Numbered from the stretch's first letter, positions 1-11,844 are shown. The stretch is 64,000 nucleotides of DNA from Leptidea sinapis (GCF_905404315.1 NC_066269.1:12523501-12587500); one strand, 5' to 3'. Translations and numbers: made by a program. Notes: generated by a model not told the origin, from the sequence alone.

Positions 1-597
1 TTAGATTGATAGCACAATATTAAAGAGCGGTATAGGTATATTTAAGAAAAGTTTAACCACAGCATAGATTCTATAGTCTGATTCCATTCCATGTGTAGGA
101 AAGTATCTAAAAAGTTGTCAGGTCAAAAGTACCACAAACAAGAGCTTGTATAAAAGGCTTATTGCCTGAAATCGAAGAATCGAAATATGTTAGATCTTTG
201 GCAAATAAAGGTTCGACAACTTATTTTCTGGAAAACAGGCACGTCATTCAGATGATATTAATAGAGATAAATATAAGAGGAAGTAAATAAGTTGACGTAT
301 TGATATTTTTATAAAAGTTTGAAAGGGATGATGAAATTAAATGTTCAAGCTACAGTAAACATTTGCGATCCCTCTATTCTCAAAGCTAATTTCTTCCTAA
401 ATGCTGATATTAATTCTAATCTATTCTATCTAATTAATTCTAATTTCATCCTAAATGCTGATAAAATTTTACTATAGAAATTATAGTTAATCTAAATTGT
501 TTGTTAAAATTAAGAATTTAATCCTTCAAAATTTTAAATGCAGTTCTTTAAGACACAAAATTTTACTTCTTTCTTTAATTGACTTACATAAACTACA
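1..597. other. AT-rich spacer left of the Tc1-like element (also 7568-8164 and 14472-15068)
   Basis: No coding region is supported here. A short internal direct repeat is visible at about 398-470, where a phrase built around CCTAAATGCTGATA occurs twice. The same spacer is present in all three copies with only scattered substitutions. Confidence 0.6.
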
Positions 598-599
598 TA

Positions 600-2169
600 C
601 ACTGGCCTTCAAAAGTAAGTATCACACTTTTAAAATTTGGATAACGTTTTAAGTTCACAAGATATACTTTCGAAATAAAAAGGACTCCAAAGAGAATTTA
701 ATTTTGTATATAAAACTTTATAGTCGGTAACCTTCTTTTAAGAATTGGCTAAAAAAAAACTTCAAAAACAAAACCATTCCTTTTTCAAAGTGGACGTTTA
801 CGAATTACAATTTTACCATTCACATTTTCCTTTCTGTTTTAAATTTTTTTCAAGATCGATGGGTCTTGTTTTAAAGATTTATGCTAAAAAGCACATAACA
901 TTTATTTATCATGCCTCTTTCAGTTGAAGAATGTGCTAGGATCATGGCTTTTCTGGAACTAGGCATCAGTATGCGTCGCACTGCAAGAATATGGTGGGTG
1001 TGACGGTACGAACGGTCCAGAAGGTAAAGCGAAGGTACGAAGTGACTGGACACCATCTGAGGAGACCTTGCAATGGCAGACCCAGGTGTACCAGTGCCCG
1101 AGAAGATCGTTATATTATTTCCACTGTGTTAAGAAATCGCCACCAAAATGCAGTTTAAGTCCAGCAACAGCTACTTCAGACCCGGAGGGACTACATTAGT
1201 GACAGTACAGTGAGAAGAAGACTTGCTGAAGCAAATTTGAAACCCCGAAGACCAGCGAGTGGCCCAAAACTCGAGAGACAGCATCGAGTAGCGAGACTGC
1301 GATACGCCCGTGAACACATGCAGTGGGATGAAGAAGAATGGTCAAGAATTTTGTTTGCAGATGAGTCTCGATTCTCCCTTTACACTTCTGATGGAAGGCG
1401 AAGTGTTGACAGGCGACCTGGTGTGCGATACCTTCAAGCCTGCATCTCAGAAAGAGTCCAATACGGTGGAGGCAGTGTACATGTATGGGCTGGCATATCT
1501 TCAGAAGGTCGCACAGAGCTAGTAGCCATAGAAAATGGCACCCTCACTAGGCAAAGATATGCTCAAGAGATTCTCAATGAGTATGCAGGGCCGTATTTAG
1601 CAAATATGGGTGATGGATCGATGCTGATGCATGATAATGCCCGGCCAAACACGGCTCATATCGTACAAGAGTATATTCAGGAGGTCGGTATCAGCGTGAT
1701 GGCTTGGCCATCAAAAAGTCCTGATCTCAACCCTATTGAACACGCCTGGGATGAGCTTGGGAGGCTAGTCAGAAGTCGCAGAGCACCACCTACTACCCTC
1801 AGGGCACTAAAGCAGGCCCTGGTAGAAGAATGAGAGAATATTCCCCAACATCGGCTCCGAAACCTAGTGTTCAGTATGCCAAACCGGCTCGAAGCTGTAA
1901 TCAGAGCTCGAGGAGGCAATACCAGTTATTAAAAATTAAATAACATGTAATACATTTTAGTTGAATTTTTTTACACTAAACTAAAAATGTCTATTTTCAT
2001 TGTTTTATCTTTTTTAAGTTAAAAATGTTACTAATGTATAATTTTAGTTTCTAAGAATTAAAGCCTATAAAATTTGCAACAAAACGTTTTTAATCTTAAA
2101 TCTCTACCTTTTATAGTTAAGAAAAAAATGTAATTTGAAAAGTGTGATACTTACTTTTGCAGGCCAGTG
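600..2169 (+). mobile_element. Tc1-like DNA transposon, copy A
   Basis: The element is 1570 bp and flanked by TA on both sides (598-599 and 2170-2171), as expected for the Tc1/mariner superfamily. Terminal inverted repeats of about 38 bp begin CACTGGCC and match with two mismatches (positions 10 and 33). The empty site in tandem copy C reads straight across a single TA, which confirms both ends to the base. The element encodes a broken transposase with a DD34E-type catalytic triad (see 911-1932). It is non-autonomous as it stands. Confidence 0.95.
911..1932 (+). pseudogene. Tc1-like DD34E transposase, inactivated (copy A)
   Basis: The reading frame starts at ATG 911 with an N-terminal stretch (PLSVEECARIMAFLELG) of the DNA-binding type expected in this family. 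A frameshift near 1000 breaks it. After the shift, one frame runs to TAA 1930-1932 but contains an in-frame TAA at 1156-1158 and a TGA at 1831-1833. The longest open piece (1210-1830, 207 residues) holds the catalytic core: D51 in FADESRF, D142 in HDNARPNTA and E177 in DLNPIEHAW. The second and third acidic residues are separated by 34 residues, the DD34E signature of Tc1 transposases, which cut and paste the element at TA sites. The C-terminus continues past the TGA with recognisable sequence, so that stop is secondary. The same three lesions are in copy B. Confidence 0.9.
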
Positions 2170-2201
2170 TAGTTTAGTTTCAAGTTCTCTTTTTCTCTAA
2201 T

Positions 2202-2224
2202 ATATATATATATATATATATATA
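2202..2224. repeat. TA microsatellite
   Basis: (TA)12 in copy A; the matching tracts are (TA)13 in B (about 9769-9793) and (TA)5 in C (about 15100-15109). The repeat number, together with the Tc1 insertion, accounts exactly for the length difference between B and C in this part of the unit. Confidence 0.85.
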
Positions 2225-2439
2225 AGCTATATTAGCTTAATTTTTTCCACTTTAAGATAATATTGTATTGTATCTTAACTTCTAGTACATTTGCAGTTTC
2301 CCCACCTAATAATAGAGCTCAACAAAATTCAAATGAACCCGACCCTACTAAGAGATAATTATATTTTATTTCCAACAACTTCCGTATAATGGAACCTTTA
2401 TGGACCAAATCGTGAACTAAATCGGTGTTCATTGTATGG

Positions 2440-4262
2440 ACGATTTTAATATAAATTCTTAGTTTGGTTTAAAAGGTATAATTTTAGTTTAATTAATATT
2501 AAGTTCAAGATTATTATTATTTAGCCAACAAAAGATTTTGTCCATTGTAGTATTTAATTTTTGTTCTAGTTGTTTTAAATTAGAGCATGGGATCAAAATA
2601 GAAATGTCATCAGCAAAATGAGTACAATCATCGTCTATTAAGTTAGGAAGATCATTTATGTATATGAGAAACAATATACAACCCAACACACTGCCCTGTG
2701 GAATCGATCCTGATAAGTGAGCTTTATTAGATCTTATGTGGTCTATCTTTCCACTCTCGAAGTTAGTATTTTCTATTTCCACATATTGAAAACGATTATT
2801 AAGGTAAGATTTGAACCATTTGTGGGCAAATCCTCGAATTCCTGAGAGAAATAATTTGTCTAATAAGATATCATGAGAGACTCTATCGTATGATTTGCTC
2901 ATGTCAAGCAGTAGGCCAGCTGAATATTTTTTATTATTAATTGAATCAAATATTTTTTGTATGTATTTGTATATCGCTAAAGTAGTGGAATGGTTTTTCC
3001 TGAAACCATGTTCGCTTTCATTTAGGATATTATATTTTTCCAGAAAACTACTTACGCGTATAGCCATTGCAGTTTCAAATATCTTCGCTGATGTAGGTAG
3101 AAGGGCAATAGGTCGGTAATTGTTTACATCTGATGTGTTGCCTTTCTTATATACCGGTTTTATTATGGATATCTTTAGATCGTCCGGAAATAATCCTTCA
3201 CAGAATGGTTGATTAATAAGTTTAGTGTACGGGTGGGTTAAAATATCAGCACATTTTTTTATTAAAAAAGGGGGGATTTCATCTATTCCGAAAGATTTTT
3301 ATTCTTAAGATTTTTTATTATGTTAAAGATGTCTTTGGGTTCAAACGAATTTAGAAATAACGATTTAATTATTTTATTCGAATTTATAGCAATATTGTCG
3401 TTTATTACTTTAGGGCTTGATGAGATGGATAAATAGAAACAATTAAATGTATAGAAGCAATAATTTTCGGATCTACTATAATATTATTCTCTGAAGATTT
3501 AAGACTTATGTTTTGCTTTATTCTTATATTACTTTTATTTGTTTCATTTTGTATTATTTTCCACATGGATCGTTTTTTACTATCAGCTGAGCTGAATTTA
3601 CGGATATTTATAATTTTCTTAGATTTATTTATACAACTTTTTAAAACTTTGCAATATCTCTTATAAAAATTTGTAAGTACTTTATTTTTGGTTTGTGATA
3701 CAAGGAGTTTTAAAAATCTTTTATTTTGACATGTTTCTAACGAAACAATTCCTAGTGTTAAATAAGGTTTATTTTGGTTTAGAGTAAATTTTGTTAGTAA
3801 TTTAGGTATGCATTTATTCAGGGCAGTAACAATTATATTTAGGAATATTTTATAGTTTTCGTTAACGTTATTGTTAGGCTAAAGTTGATCATCCCAGTTG
3901 ATATTCGCGAGTACGTTTTTAAATTTATTTATATTAAAGTCATTAAATTTACGTTTCAATTTCATGAAAGACTGTTTATTGTGGAAAGTAAAAGGTAATG
4001 TGAAAATGATGCCCTTGTGATCTGATAATCCAAAATCGTATACTTAAATTTTTGAGCCTTCTAGATAGAAATTTGTAAAAATTAGCTCTATGCACCTTTT
4101 AGTTGTAGGAGTTATTCTAGTAGGCTTTGAGACTTTTTGATGGAAGTTATAACACAACAAGAGAGAGACTCCTCCTGCAAGATATGCAAATTTGACTCTA
4201 TCGACTATAACGTCAATCGTGACACAGTATGTTATATGTATGTGTACTAAACACATGCAAAT
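2440..4262 (-). pseudogene. Jockey-group LINE ORF2 remnant (endonuclease to RT), copy A
   Basis: Read on the minus strand from about 4262 down to 2440. First comes the C-terminal half of an AP-type endonuclease (GGVSLLL, KPTRITPTTKRCIELIF, then GLSDH near 4020). A basic linker follows (RYCKVLKSC, SKKRSMWKIIQNE), then reverse transcriptase: NYRPIALLPTSAKIFE, motif A DMSKSYDRVSHD, motif B SGSIPQGSVLGC, and motif C, which reads HFADD in this copy. The longest open piece is 2489-3067. Breaks include a one-base loss near 3297, stops in the endonuclease and linker, and a stop after about 2489. It is 5'- and 3'-truncated; no poly(A) or target duplication is visible. The protein would copy LINE RNA at a nicked target. 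Jockey versus CR1 assignment needs phylogeny. Confidence 0.8.
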
Positions 4263-4275
4263 TTATTACTAACTA

Positions 4276-5070
4276 TTGCCGTCTAAGTCGGACTGTCATA
4301 AATTGGGCCAACTTAATTGGTGGGGTTTGGTGTTAAGTTCGAACATCCCCGGGTGTACCAGCCCATTTGGTTGTGCACCAAAATCACAAAGTGGGACTAC
4401 CACTAGTACCAGTTGGATATCATCATCATCATCATTTTCGGCCTCCAAGGACCCCGCCCGGCTTTGCTGTAAAAGCCTTCAGGGCTATAAGCACAGAGGA
4501 GGTTTTTAGTCGGTAAGGGGTTTTTACACCCGAGCCCGACATTTGGGCCCCGTTTCGGGGTCTTCAATACGTAAATGTATTTTACTCCTCTCGAAAAAAA
4601 AAACCTCAATAAAGCTTCTGGAAACCCAAGCGCTGGCAGCTAGTTAGGTCAACGGATCAGCCTAGCTATCCAACGCGGAAGCTGCCAGTATTCTTGGTAC
4701 GCTTCCCCGTAATGAGAGTTTTAATTTTATATAGTCAAAGTATCGTAGATATATGTAGTTATAAAAAACACTATAGTTTATTAAACAACCCGCATCACGT
4801 TGACGTCTGGCATTCCAAAACCGCGCGTTTTGCTAGAAATTTCTTGTATCGCACAGCCACTTTGTGGAATCAATTACCGGCTGCAGTTTTCCCGAACCGA
4901 TACGACTTAGAGGCCTTCAAAAAAAGAACACACAAATAAAAGGTCCTCAAAGGCCGGCATCACATTTCTTGACACAATTGTTGTGGCGGATGTTCATGGG
5001 CGGTTGTCTCACCTCTCCACATCCCGTGAGCCTCTTGCCCGTGTGCCCCCTCTTATATAAAAAAAAGTAA
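4276..5070 (+). pseudogene. LINE 3' fragments, plus strand (copy A)
   Basis: Two pieces lie end to end. 4436-4612 is a GC-rich block ending in a run of A's (CTCTCG then A's), which looks like a LINE 3' untranslated tail but is not assigned to a family. 4640-5070 then carries the C-terminal tail of a Jockey/CR1-group ORF2, with key phrases DVWHSKTARFARNF, TATLWNQLPAAVFP and RYDLEAFKKRT, followed by an A-rich end near 5062. This tail is the same architecture as the more abundant family at 32397 and 61420, but a different family by sequence. An ATC microsatellite at about 4419-4434 precedes the first block and matters for the history of copy C. Confidence 0.6.
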
Positions 5071-5248
5071 TAGTACGTATAAAAAAAGTAATAATCTATT
5101 TTTGTTACAATTAAAATATGTTACAAATACAGATGCTTATATTTGAAATATTGCATATGTAGGAATGTAATATCTTTCAGATTAGAAATAGCATTTAACT
5201 CAATAATTTTAATACTTCCAGAAGGAATTTAAAGCGTCACAGAATTTC

Positions 5249-5539
5249 ATGTCACATTTGAGAGTTACGAGCGTTTTAAAATATATTAATACCACCTGTT
5301 TTCTGCTATATGCACGTTTCGTATTAACATGCTCAGATGGGTTAGAAATTAAATACTGTTTATTACTGTTACGGTATATCATTGTGTATATTTATCATCG
5401 TGTAGGATTTTTAGATCTCGAATTGAAATTAATAAGTTTTGATAGAAGTCTTCATTTGAATTTTTGTAATACTCGTATTAATTTAACACTAAAAAATACG
5501 GGTTCCACTCCGGGAGTGCCAGCAGAAGTGAAAACTTGA
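5249..5539 (+). CDS. Unrecognised 96-residue ORF (copy A)
   Basis: I do not recognise this protein. It starts MSHLRVTSVLKYIN and ends STPGVPAEVKT, has a hydrophobic middle (CLLLLRYIIVYIYH) and no catalytic motif I can name. It is present at 12817-13107 in B and, with identical sequence from residue 5 on, at 19663-19944 in C. In C the ATG has become ATA, so the start is lost there. The identity across copies follows from recent duplication and is weak evidence for coding function. It may be a chance ORF. Confidence 0.2.
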   Translation: MSHLRVTSVLKYINTTCFLLYARFVLTCSDGLEIKYCLLLLRYIIVYIYHRVGFLDLELKLISFDRSLHLNFCNTRINLTLKNTGSTPGVPAEVKT

Positions 5540-6444
5540 ACATTGACGTTGTGCATTTTTGAATATTTTAGAATGGTTAGAGAATAATTTCGCACGAATT
5601 GCTTTATTTATCAGTATAAAAGTAGTAGCACAAAACAGTTTGAATACAATACCTATTCATATATTGCGCTTTCGTACACTGAAATGACAATTTATATTGC
5701 AAAAACAATTTAACACTTCAGAACTAATACAAATAGTTTACATTAAAAAGTTTATGTCAGAAAATCAACTTTCATCCATAGTAAGCTGTTAAAATACTTC
5801 ACGGCTAAGATTTGATTCCTCGACCTCGTGGTGTTTCGGCTTAACAATCACAATGATTCAACTACTCGTCCAATGACCGAACTATAATTGTTTAGAAGTT
5901 ATTATTATCTTTCATCCATAATTTCAACAACTGTCTTACGAATTTTTGATCAGGCCACCGCGAGCTTAACATTTTATACCCATCCCAAGAAAAGTGCTCA
6001 ACGCCGCTAAAGAAGTTTTTACTTAAAAAAATATTTATTACTAAGTTTAGATATCAGCGAACAATTCGTTTTACATTCAAACATCTCGTACTCTTGGTTA
6101 CCTTTGTTTTGTTTGCATTCTTATTCAGAAATTCATAATTCAAGTTCATTTTGTATATCTGCAATGAGAACAAAGCGGTCTGAAGACTGAAGATAAATTA
6201 GATATCAGACGATTGTCATTATTCCTTTGTTCTTGCAATTGAAGTGTCTAAATATACTTTCTGGCACGGCGATAAATAGATAAGGTGACTAGAGGTCATT
6301 TCAGCTTACTCCTAGTTCTATAGTAATTTTTATTCGTGTTGTTTTTAATTTTACCTCTCTGGTACTGTTAAAATTCATTATATGACGTTTGTCCTGTCTG
6401 TTTAACATTGAAAAGTTTAAGTAAATTCCAGAGTACTTTATAGC
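5540..6444. other. Unit spacer without recognised genes
   Basis: AT-rich sequence shared by all three copies (B about 13108-14012, C about 19945-20810). I see no coding region, RNA gene or terminal repeats. In C, a 39-bp stretch is missing between two TCAGAA hexamers. Confidence 0.5.
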
Positions 6445-6448
6445 TTAA

Positions 6449-7108
6449 CCTTTCCGCATCAGCCGTGCCCGCGGGCACTGGTAATTCAAAAAACAATGAG
6501 AGCGGCTGTGCCGCGGGGCACTCTTTTACCTCATCCAGTTTTCACCCTTATTAGGTGTACAAGATGGTTTATTTGCCTACGCAGTTATGAACGAGTGAAT
6601 TCCCAAACACATTTCGATCCGTTACGATTCAAGGCCACCAATATTCGACGTCATAGCTTTACGGACAAAGCACTTATGTGTCCACTTGTTCCCGGCCGGC
6701 GCAGCGAGCGGTCGTTATCAAGACTTTACACGAAGATCGTTCTTTGTGGAGATTTAAGCTTAATTTTATAATTAACATATACTATTCATTACAAAAACAT
6801 AAAAGGAAATAAATAAAACAAGTAATTAACAATAATTACAATATTTATTTTAAAATATACCTATTTTTACACTTTTTTTCGAATGAAAAGTCTTTGTGAA
6901 ATAAAAAAGAAAGACAATATGAATAATTTATACATGGTCTTATAGCTTGTTTCAATAGCTTTCAGTGACAGTCACTCAAATCACCCTAGTTATAAGCATT
7001 TTATAACTACACGTAAAATAATACACACGGGGAAAATGCCGCGAAAATGCCGGAAGCTTGCCGATCTACAGTGTACAGCGAGATCCGGAGCGCGCCGATG
7101 CGGAAAGG
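6449..7108. mobile_element. piggyBac-type MITE, present only in copy A
   Basis: A 660-bp insertion flanked by TTAA on both sides (6445-6448 and 7109-7112). The termini are inverted: the left begins CCTTTCCGCATC and the right ends GATGCGGAAAGG. Copies B and C have a single TTAA at the same place. TTAA duplication with CC...GG ends is the pattern of piggyBac-superfamily elements. Both ends are GC-rich with short near-palindromes, for example around 6464-6476. An open frame at 6496-6771 shows no transposase similarity I can see, so the element is probably non-autonomous. Confidence 0.88.
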
Positions 7109-7149
7109 TTAAGCTGTCAAGTCCATAAAAGCTATAAACAGTGACTATT

Positions 7150-7532
7150 ATCACCTGGAGTTAATACGTAATCACCGCCGCCCACATCCTCATGCAAAAC
7201 TAGAGGAATCACAGGAGTCAGCTGGCGTTATAGAAAAGTGAAGGCATTTTTTTACATAACCCTAGTCCTACCGTCCTAGAAACACACACGATAGGAAGCT
7301 CATTCCATAGATTAGTTGTAAGTGCAAGAAAATTCCGTGAAAACCGCAAAGTAGAGCAACGCCACACATCCAGATGGTGGTGATGATATTCTAATTTATA
7401 GCGTGTCGTGCGATGGTGGAATTCGGCGGCAAAAATCACGTCAAACAGTTCTTTGGAACACTCTCGTGATAAATTCGGTAGAACAGACCCAATGAAACAA
7501 CTTTACTACGCAACGCCAAGTAATCTTAGTAT
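7150..7532 (-). pseudogene. LINE 3' fragment (Jockey/CR1-group ORF2 C-terminus), copy A
   Basis: On the minus strand the phrases HHHHLDVWRCSTLRFSRNF and TNLWNELP match the C-terminal tail of an abundant LINE family in this window. The intact consensus-like form is near 32570 and 61725. The 3' untranslated part (GGGCGGCGGTGATTACG on the minus strand) lies at the left. It is truncated on the 5' side and broken by substitutions. Confidence 0.7.
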
Positions 7533-8166
7533 CTACCAGATATCTACCAGTACATGAATGATAGCAGTTAGATTGATAGCACAATATTAAAGAGCGGTAT
7601 AGGTATATTTAAGAAAAGTTTAACCACAGCATAGATTCTATAGTCTGATTCCATTCCATGTGTAGGAAAGTATCTAAAAAGTTGTCAGGTCAAAAGTACC
7701 ACAAACAAGAGCTTGTATAAAAGGCTTATTGCCTGAAATCGAAGAATCGAAATATGTTAGATCTTTGGCAAATAAAGGTTCGACAACTTATTTTCTGGAA
7801 AACAGGCACGTCATTCAGATGATATTAATAGAGATAAATATAAGAGGAAGTAAATAAGTTGACGTATTGATATTTTTATAAAAGTTTGAAAGGGATGATG
7901 AAATTAAATGTTCAAGCTACAGTAAACATTTGCGATCCCTCTATTCTCAAAGCTAATTTCTTCCTAAATGCTGATATTAATTCTAATCTATTCTATCTAA
8001 TTAATTCTAATTTCATCCTAAATGCTGATAAAATTTTACTATAGAAATTATAGTTAATCTAAATTGTTTGTTAAAATTAAGAATTTAATCCTTCAAAATT
8101 TTAAATGCAGTTCTTTAAGACACAAAATTTTACTTCTTTCTTTAATTGACTTACATAAACTACATA

Positions 8167-9736
8167 CACTGGCCTTCAAAAGTAAGTATCACACTTTTAA
8201 AATTTGGATAACGTTTTAAGTTCACAAGATATACTTTCGAAATAAAAAGGACTCCAAAGAGAATTTAATTTTGTATATAAAACTTTATAGTCGGTAACCT
8301 TCTTTTAAGAATTGGCTAAAAAAAAACTTCAAAAACAAAACCATTCCTTTTTCAAAGTGGACGTTTACGAATTACAATTTTACCATTCACATTTTCCTTT
8401 CTGTTTTAAATTTTTTTCAAGATCGATGGGTCTTGTTTTAAAGATTTATGCTAAAAAGCACATAACATTTATTTATCATGCCTCTTTCAGTTGAAGAATG
8501 TGCTAGGATCATGGCTTTTCTGGAACTAGGCATCAGTATGCGTCGCACTGCAAGAATATGGTGGGTGTGACGGTACGAACGGTCCAGAAGGTAAAGCGAA
8601 GGTACGAAGTGACTGGACACCATCTGAGGAGACCTTGCAATGGCAGACCCAGGTGTACCAGTGCCCGAGAAGATCGTTATATTATTTCCACTGTGTTAAG
8701 AAATCGCCACCAAAATGCAGTTTAAGTCCAGCAACAGCTACTTCAGACCCGGAGGGACTACATTAGTGACAGTACAGTGAGAAGAAGACTTGCTGAAGCA
8801 AATTTGAAACCCCGAAGACCAGCGAGTGGCCCAAAACTCGAGAGACAGCATCGAGTAGCGAGACTGCGATACGCCCGTGAACACATGCAGTGGGATGAAG
8901 AAGAATGGTCAAGAATTTTGTTTGCAGATGAGTCTCGATTCTCCCTTTACACTTCTGATGGAAGGCGAAGTGTTGACAGGCGACCTGGTGTGCGATACCT
9001 TCAAGCCTGCATCTCAGAAAGAGTCCAATACGGTGGAGGCAGTGTACATGTATGGGCTGGCATATCTTCAGAAGGTCGCACAGAGCTAGTAGCCATAGAA
9101 AATGGCACCCTCACTGGGCAAAGATATGCTCAAGAGATTCTCAATGAGTATGCAGGGCCGTATTTAGCAAATATGGGTGATGGATCGATGCTGATGCATG
9201 ATAATGCCCGGCCAAACACGGCTCATATCGTACAAGAGTATATTCAGGAGGTCGGTATCAGCGTGATGGCTTGGCCATCAAAAAGTCCTGATCTCAACCC
9301 TATTGAACACGCCTGGGATGAGCTTGGGAGGCTAGTCAGAAGTCGCAGAGCACCACCTACTACCCTCAGGGCACTAAAGCAGGCCCTGGTAGAAGAATGA
9401 GAGAATATTCCCCAACATCGGCTCCGAAACCTAGTGTTCAGTATGCCAAACCGGCTCGAAGCTGTAATCAGAGCTCGAGGAGGCAATACCAGTTATTAAA
9501 AATTAAATAACATGTAATACATTTTAGTTGAATTTTTTTACACTAAACTAAAAATGTCTATTTTCATTGTTTTATCTTTTTTAAGTTAAAAATGTTACTA
9601 ATGTATAATTTTAGTTTCTAAGAATTAAAGCCTATAAAATTTGCAACAAAACGTTTTTAATCTTAAATCTCTACCTTTTATAGTTAAGAAAAAAATGTAA
9701 TTTGAAAAGTGTGATACTTACTTTTGCAGGCCAGTG
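8167..9736 (+). mobile_element. Tc1-like DNA transposon, copy B
   Basis: Same 1570-bp element, ends and flanking TA (8165-8166 and 9737-9738) as in copy A. The sequence differs from A by at least one coding change: TLTGQRY here where A has TLTRQRY, near 9116. Since flanks and element are duplicated together, this is one ancestral insertion and not two. Confidence 0.95.
8478..9499 (+). pseudogene. Tc1-like DD34E transposase, inactivated (copy B)
   Basis: Carries the same frameshift near 8567, TAA at 8723-8725 and TGA at 9398-9400 as copy A, so it was already dead before the unit was duplicated. The open core is 8777-9397 (207 residues), with D51, D142 and E177 all retained. GTG at 8777 is not a credible start; the original ATG is at 8478. 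Confidence 0.9.
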
Positions 9737-9762
9737 TAGTTTAGTTTCAAGTTCTCTTTTTC

Positions 9763-9793
<31 letters not shown>

Positions 9794-10008
9794 AGCTATA
9801 TTAGCTTAATTTTTTCCACTTTAAGATAATATTGTATTGTATCTTAACTTCTAGTACATTTGCAGTTTCCCCACCTAATAATAGAGCTCAACATAATTCA
9901 AATGAACCCGACCCTACTAAGAGATAATTATATTTTATTTCCAACAACTTCCGTATAATGGAACCTTTATGGACCAAATCGTGAACTAAATCGGTGTTCA
10001 TTGTATGG

Positions 10009-11831
10009 ACGATTTTAATATAAATTCTTAGTTTGGTTTAAAAGGTATAATTTTAGTTTAATTAATATTAAGTTCAAGATTATTATTATTTAGCCAACAA
10101 AAGATTTTGTCCATTGTAGTATTTAATTTTTGTTCTAGTTGTTTTAAATTAGAGCATGGGATCAAAATAGAAATGTCATCAGCAAAAAGAGTACAATCAT
10201 CGTCTATTAAGTTAGGAAGATCATTTATGTACATGAGAAACAATATACAACCCAACACACTGCCCTGTGGAATCGATCCTGATAAGTGAGCTTTATTAGA
10301 TCTTATGTGGTCTATCTTTCCACTCTCGAAGTTAGTATTTTCTATTTCCACATATTGAAAACGATTATTAAGGTAAGATTTGAACCATTTGTGGGCAAAT
10401 CCTCGAATTCCTGAGAGAAATAATTTGTCTAATAAGATATCATGAGAGACTCTATCGTATGCTTTGCTCATGTCAAGCAGTAGGCCAGCTGAATATTTTT
10501 TATTATTAATTGAATCAAATATTTTTTGTATGTATTTGTATATCGCTAAAGTAGTGGAATGGTTTTTCCTGAAACCATGTTCGCTTTCATTTAGGATATT
10601 ATATTTTTCCAGAAAACTACTTACGCGTATAGCCATTGCAGTTTCAAATATCTTCGCTGATGTAGGTAGAAGGGCAATAGGTCGGTAATTGTTTACATCT
10701 GATGTGTTGCCTTTCTTATATACCGGTTTTATTATGGATATCTTTAGATCGTCCGGAAATAATCCTTCACAGAATGGTTGATTAATAAGTTTAGTGTACG
10801 GGTGGGTTAAAATATCAGCACATTTTTTTATTAAAAAAGGGGGGATTTCATCTATTCCGAAAGATTTTTATTCTTAAGATTTTTTATTATGTTAAAGATG
10901 TCTTTGGGTTCAAACGAATTTAGAAATAACGATTTAATTATTTTATTCGAATTTATAGCAATATTGTCGTTTATTACTTTAGGGCTTGATGAGATGGATA
11001 AATAGAAACAATTAAATGTATAGAAGCAATAATTTTCGGATCTACTATAATATTATTCTCTGAAGATTTAAGACTTATGTTTTGCTTTATTCTTATATTA
11101 CTTTTATTTGTTTCATTTTGTATTATTTTCCACATGGATCGTTTTTTACTATCAGCTGAGCTGAATTTACGGATATTTATAATTTTCTTAGATTTATTTA
11201 TACAACTTTTTAAAACTTTGCAATATCTCTTATAAAAATTTGTAAGTACTTTATTTTTGGTTTGTGATACAAGGAGTTTTAAAAATCTTTTATTTTGACA
11301 TGTTTCTAACGAAACAATTCCTAGTGTTAAATAAGGTTTATTTTGGTTTAGAGTAAATTTTGTTAGTAATTTAGGTATGCATTTATTCAGGGCAGTAACA
11401 ATTATATTTAGGAATATCTTATAGTTTTCGTTAACGTTATTGTTAGGCTAAAGTTGATCATCCCAGTTGATATTCGCGAGTACGTTTTTAAATTTATTTA
11501 TATTAAAGTCATTAAATTTACGTTTCAATTTCATGAAAGACTGTTTATTGTGGAAAGTAAAAGGTAATGTGAAAATGATGCCCTTGTGATCTGATAATCC
11601 AAAATCATATACTTAAATTTTTGAGCCTTCTAGATAGAAATTTGTAAAAATTAGCTCTATGCACCTTTTAGTTGTAGGAGTTATTCTAGTAGGCTTTGAG
11701 ACTTTTTGATGGAAGTTATAACACAACAAGAGAGAGACTCCTCCTGCAAGATATGCAAATTTGACTCTATCGACTATAACGTCAATCGTGACACAGTATG
11801 TTATATGTATGTGTACTAAACACATGCAAAT
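10009..11831 (-). pseudogene. Jockey-group LINE ORF2 remnant, copy B
   Basis: Same architecture and the same frameshift and stops as copy A (endonuclease GLSDH, linker, RT). In this copy motif A reads DMSKAYDRVSHD and motif C reads LFADD, the expected forms, so copy A carries the derived changes. Longest open piece 10058-10636. Confidence 0.8.
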
Positions 11832-11844
11832 TTATTACTAACTA

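Larger units (their letters stand above)
1..7567 (+). repeat. Tandem unit, copy A
   Basis: First of three direct copies of one large unit. Position 1 corresponds to 7568 (copy B) and 14472 (copy C), so the true left edge of A may lie outside the window. A and B differ by about a dozen substitutions seen by eye, a one-step change in a TA microsatellite, and a 660-bp insertion present only in A. In order, A contains AT-rich spacer, a dead Tc1-like element (600-2169), an antisense Jockey-group LINE remnant (about 2440-4262), a plus-strand LINE 3' fragment (to about 5065), spacer, the A-only MITE (6449-7108) and an antisense LINE 3' fragment (7150-7532). Such near identity means a recent duplication or an assembly duplication; sequence alone cannot decide. 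Confidence 0.93.

Noticed and set aside
745..927. 60-residue frame at the left of the Tc1-like element
   Set aside because: It starts with TTG, overlaps the 5' non-coding part of the transposon and has no domain.
1677..1919. Minus-strand frame opposite the transposase
   Set aside because: Antisense shadow of the transposase C-terminus.
6149..6300. Short regulatory or coding element in the unit spacer
   Set aside because: Nothing distinguishes it from the surrounding AT-rich sequence, and it is preserved between copies only because they are recent duplicates.
6496..6771. 91-residue frame inside the TTAA MITE
   Set aside because: No similarity to a piggyBac transposase is visible, and the GC-rich composition alone explains an open frame.
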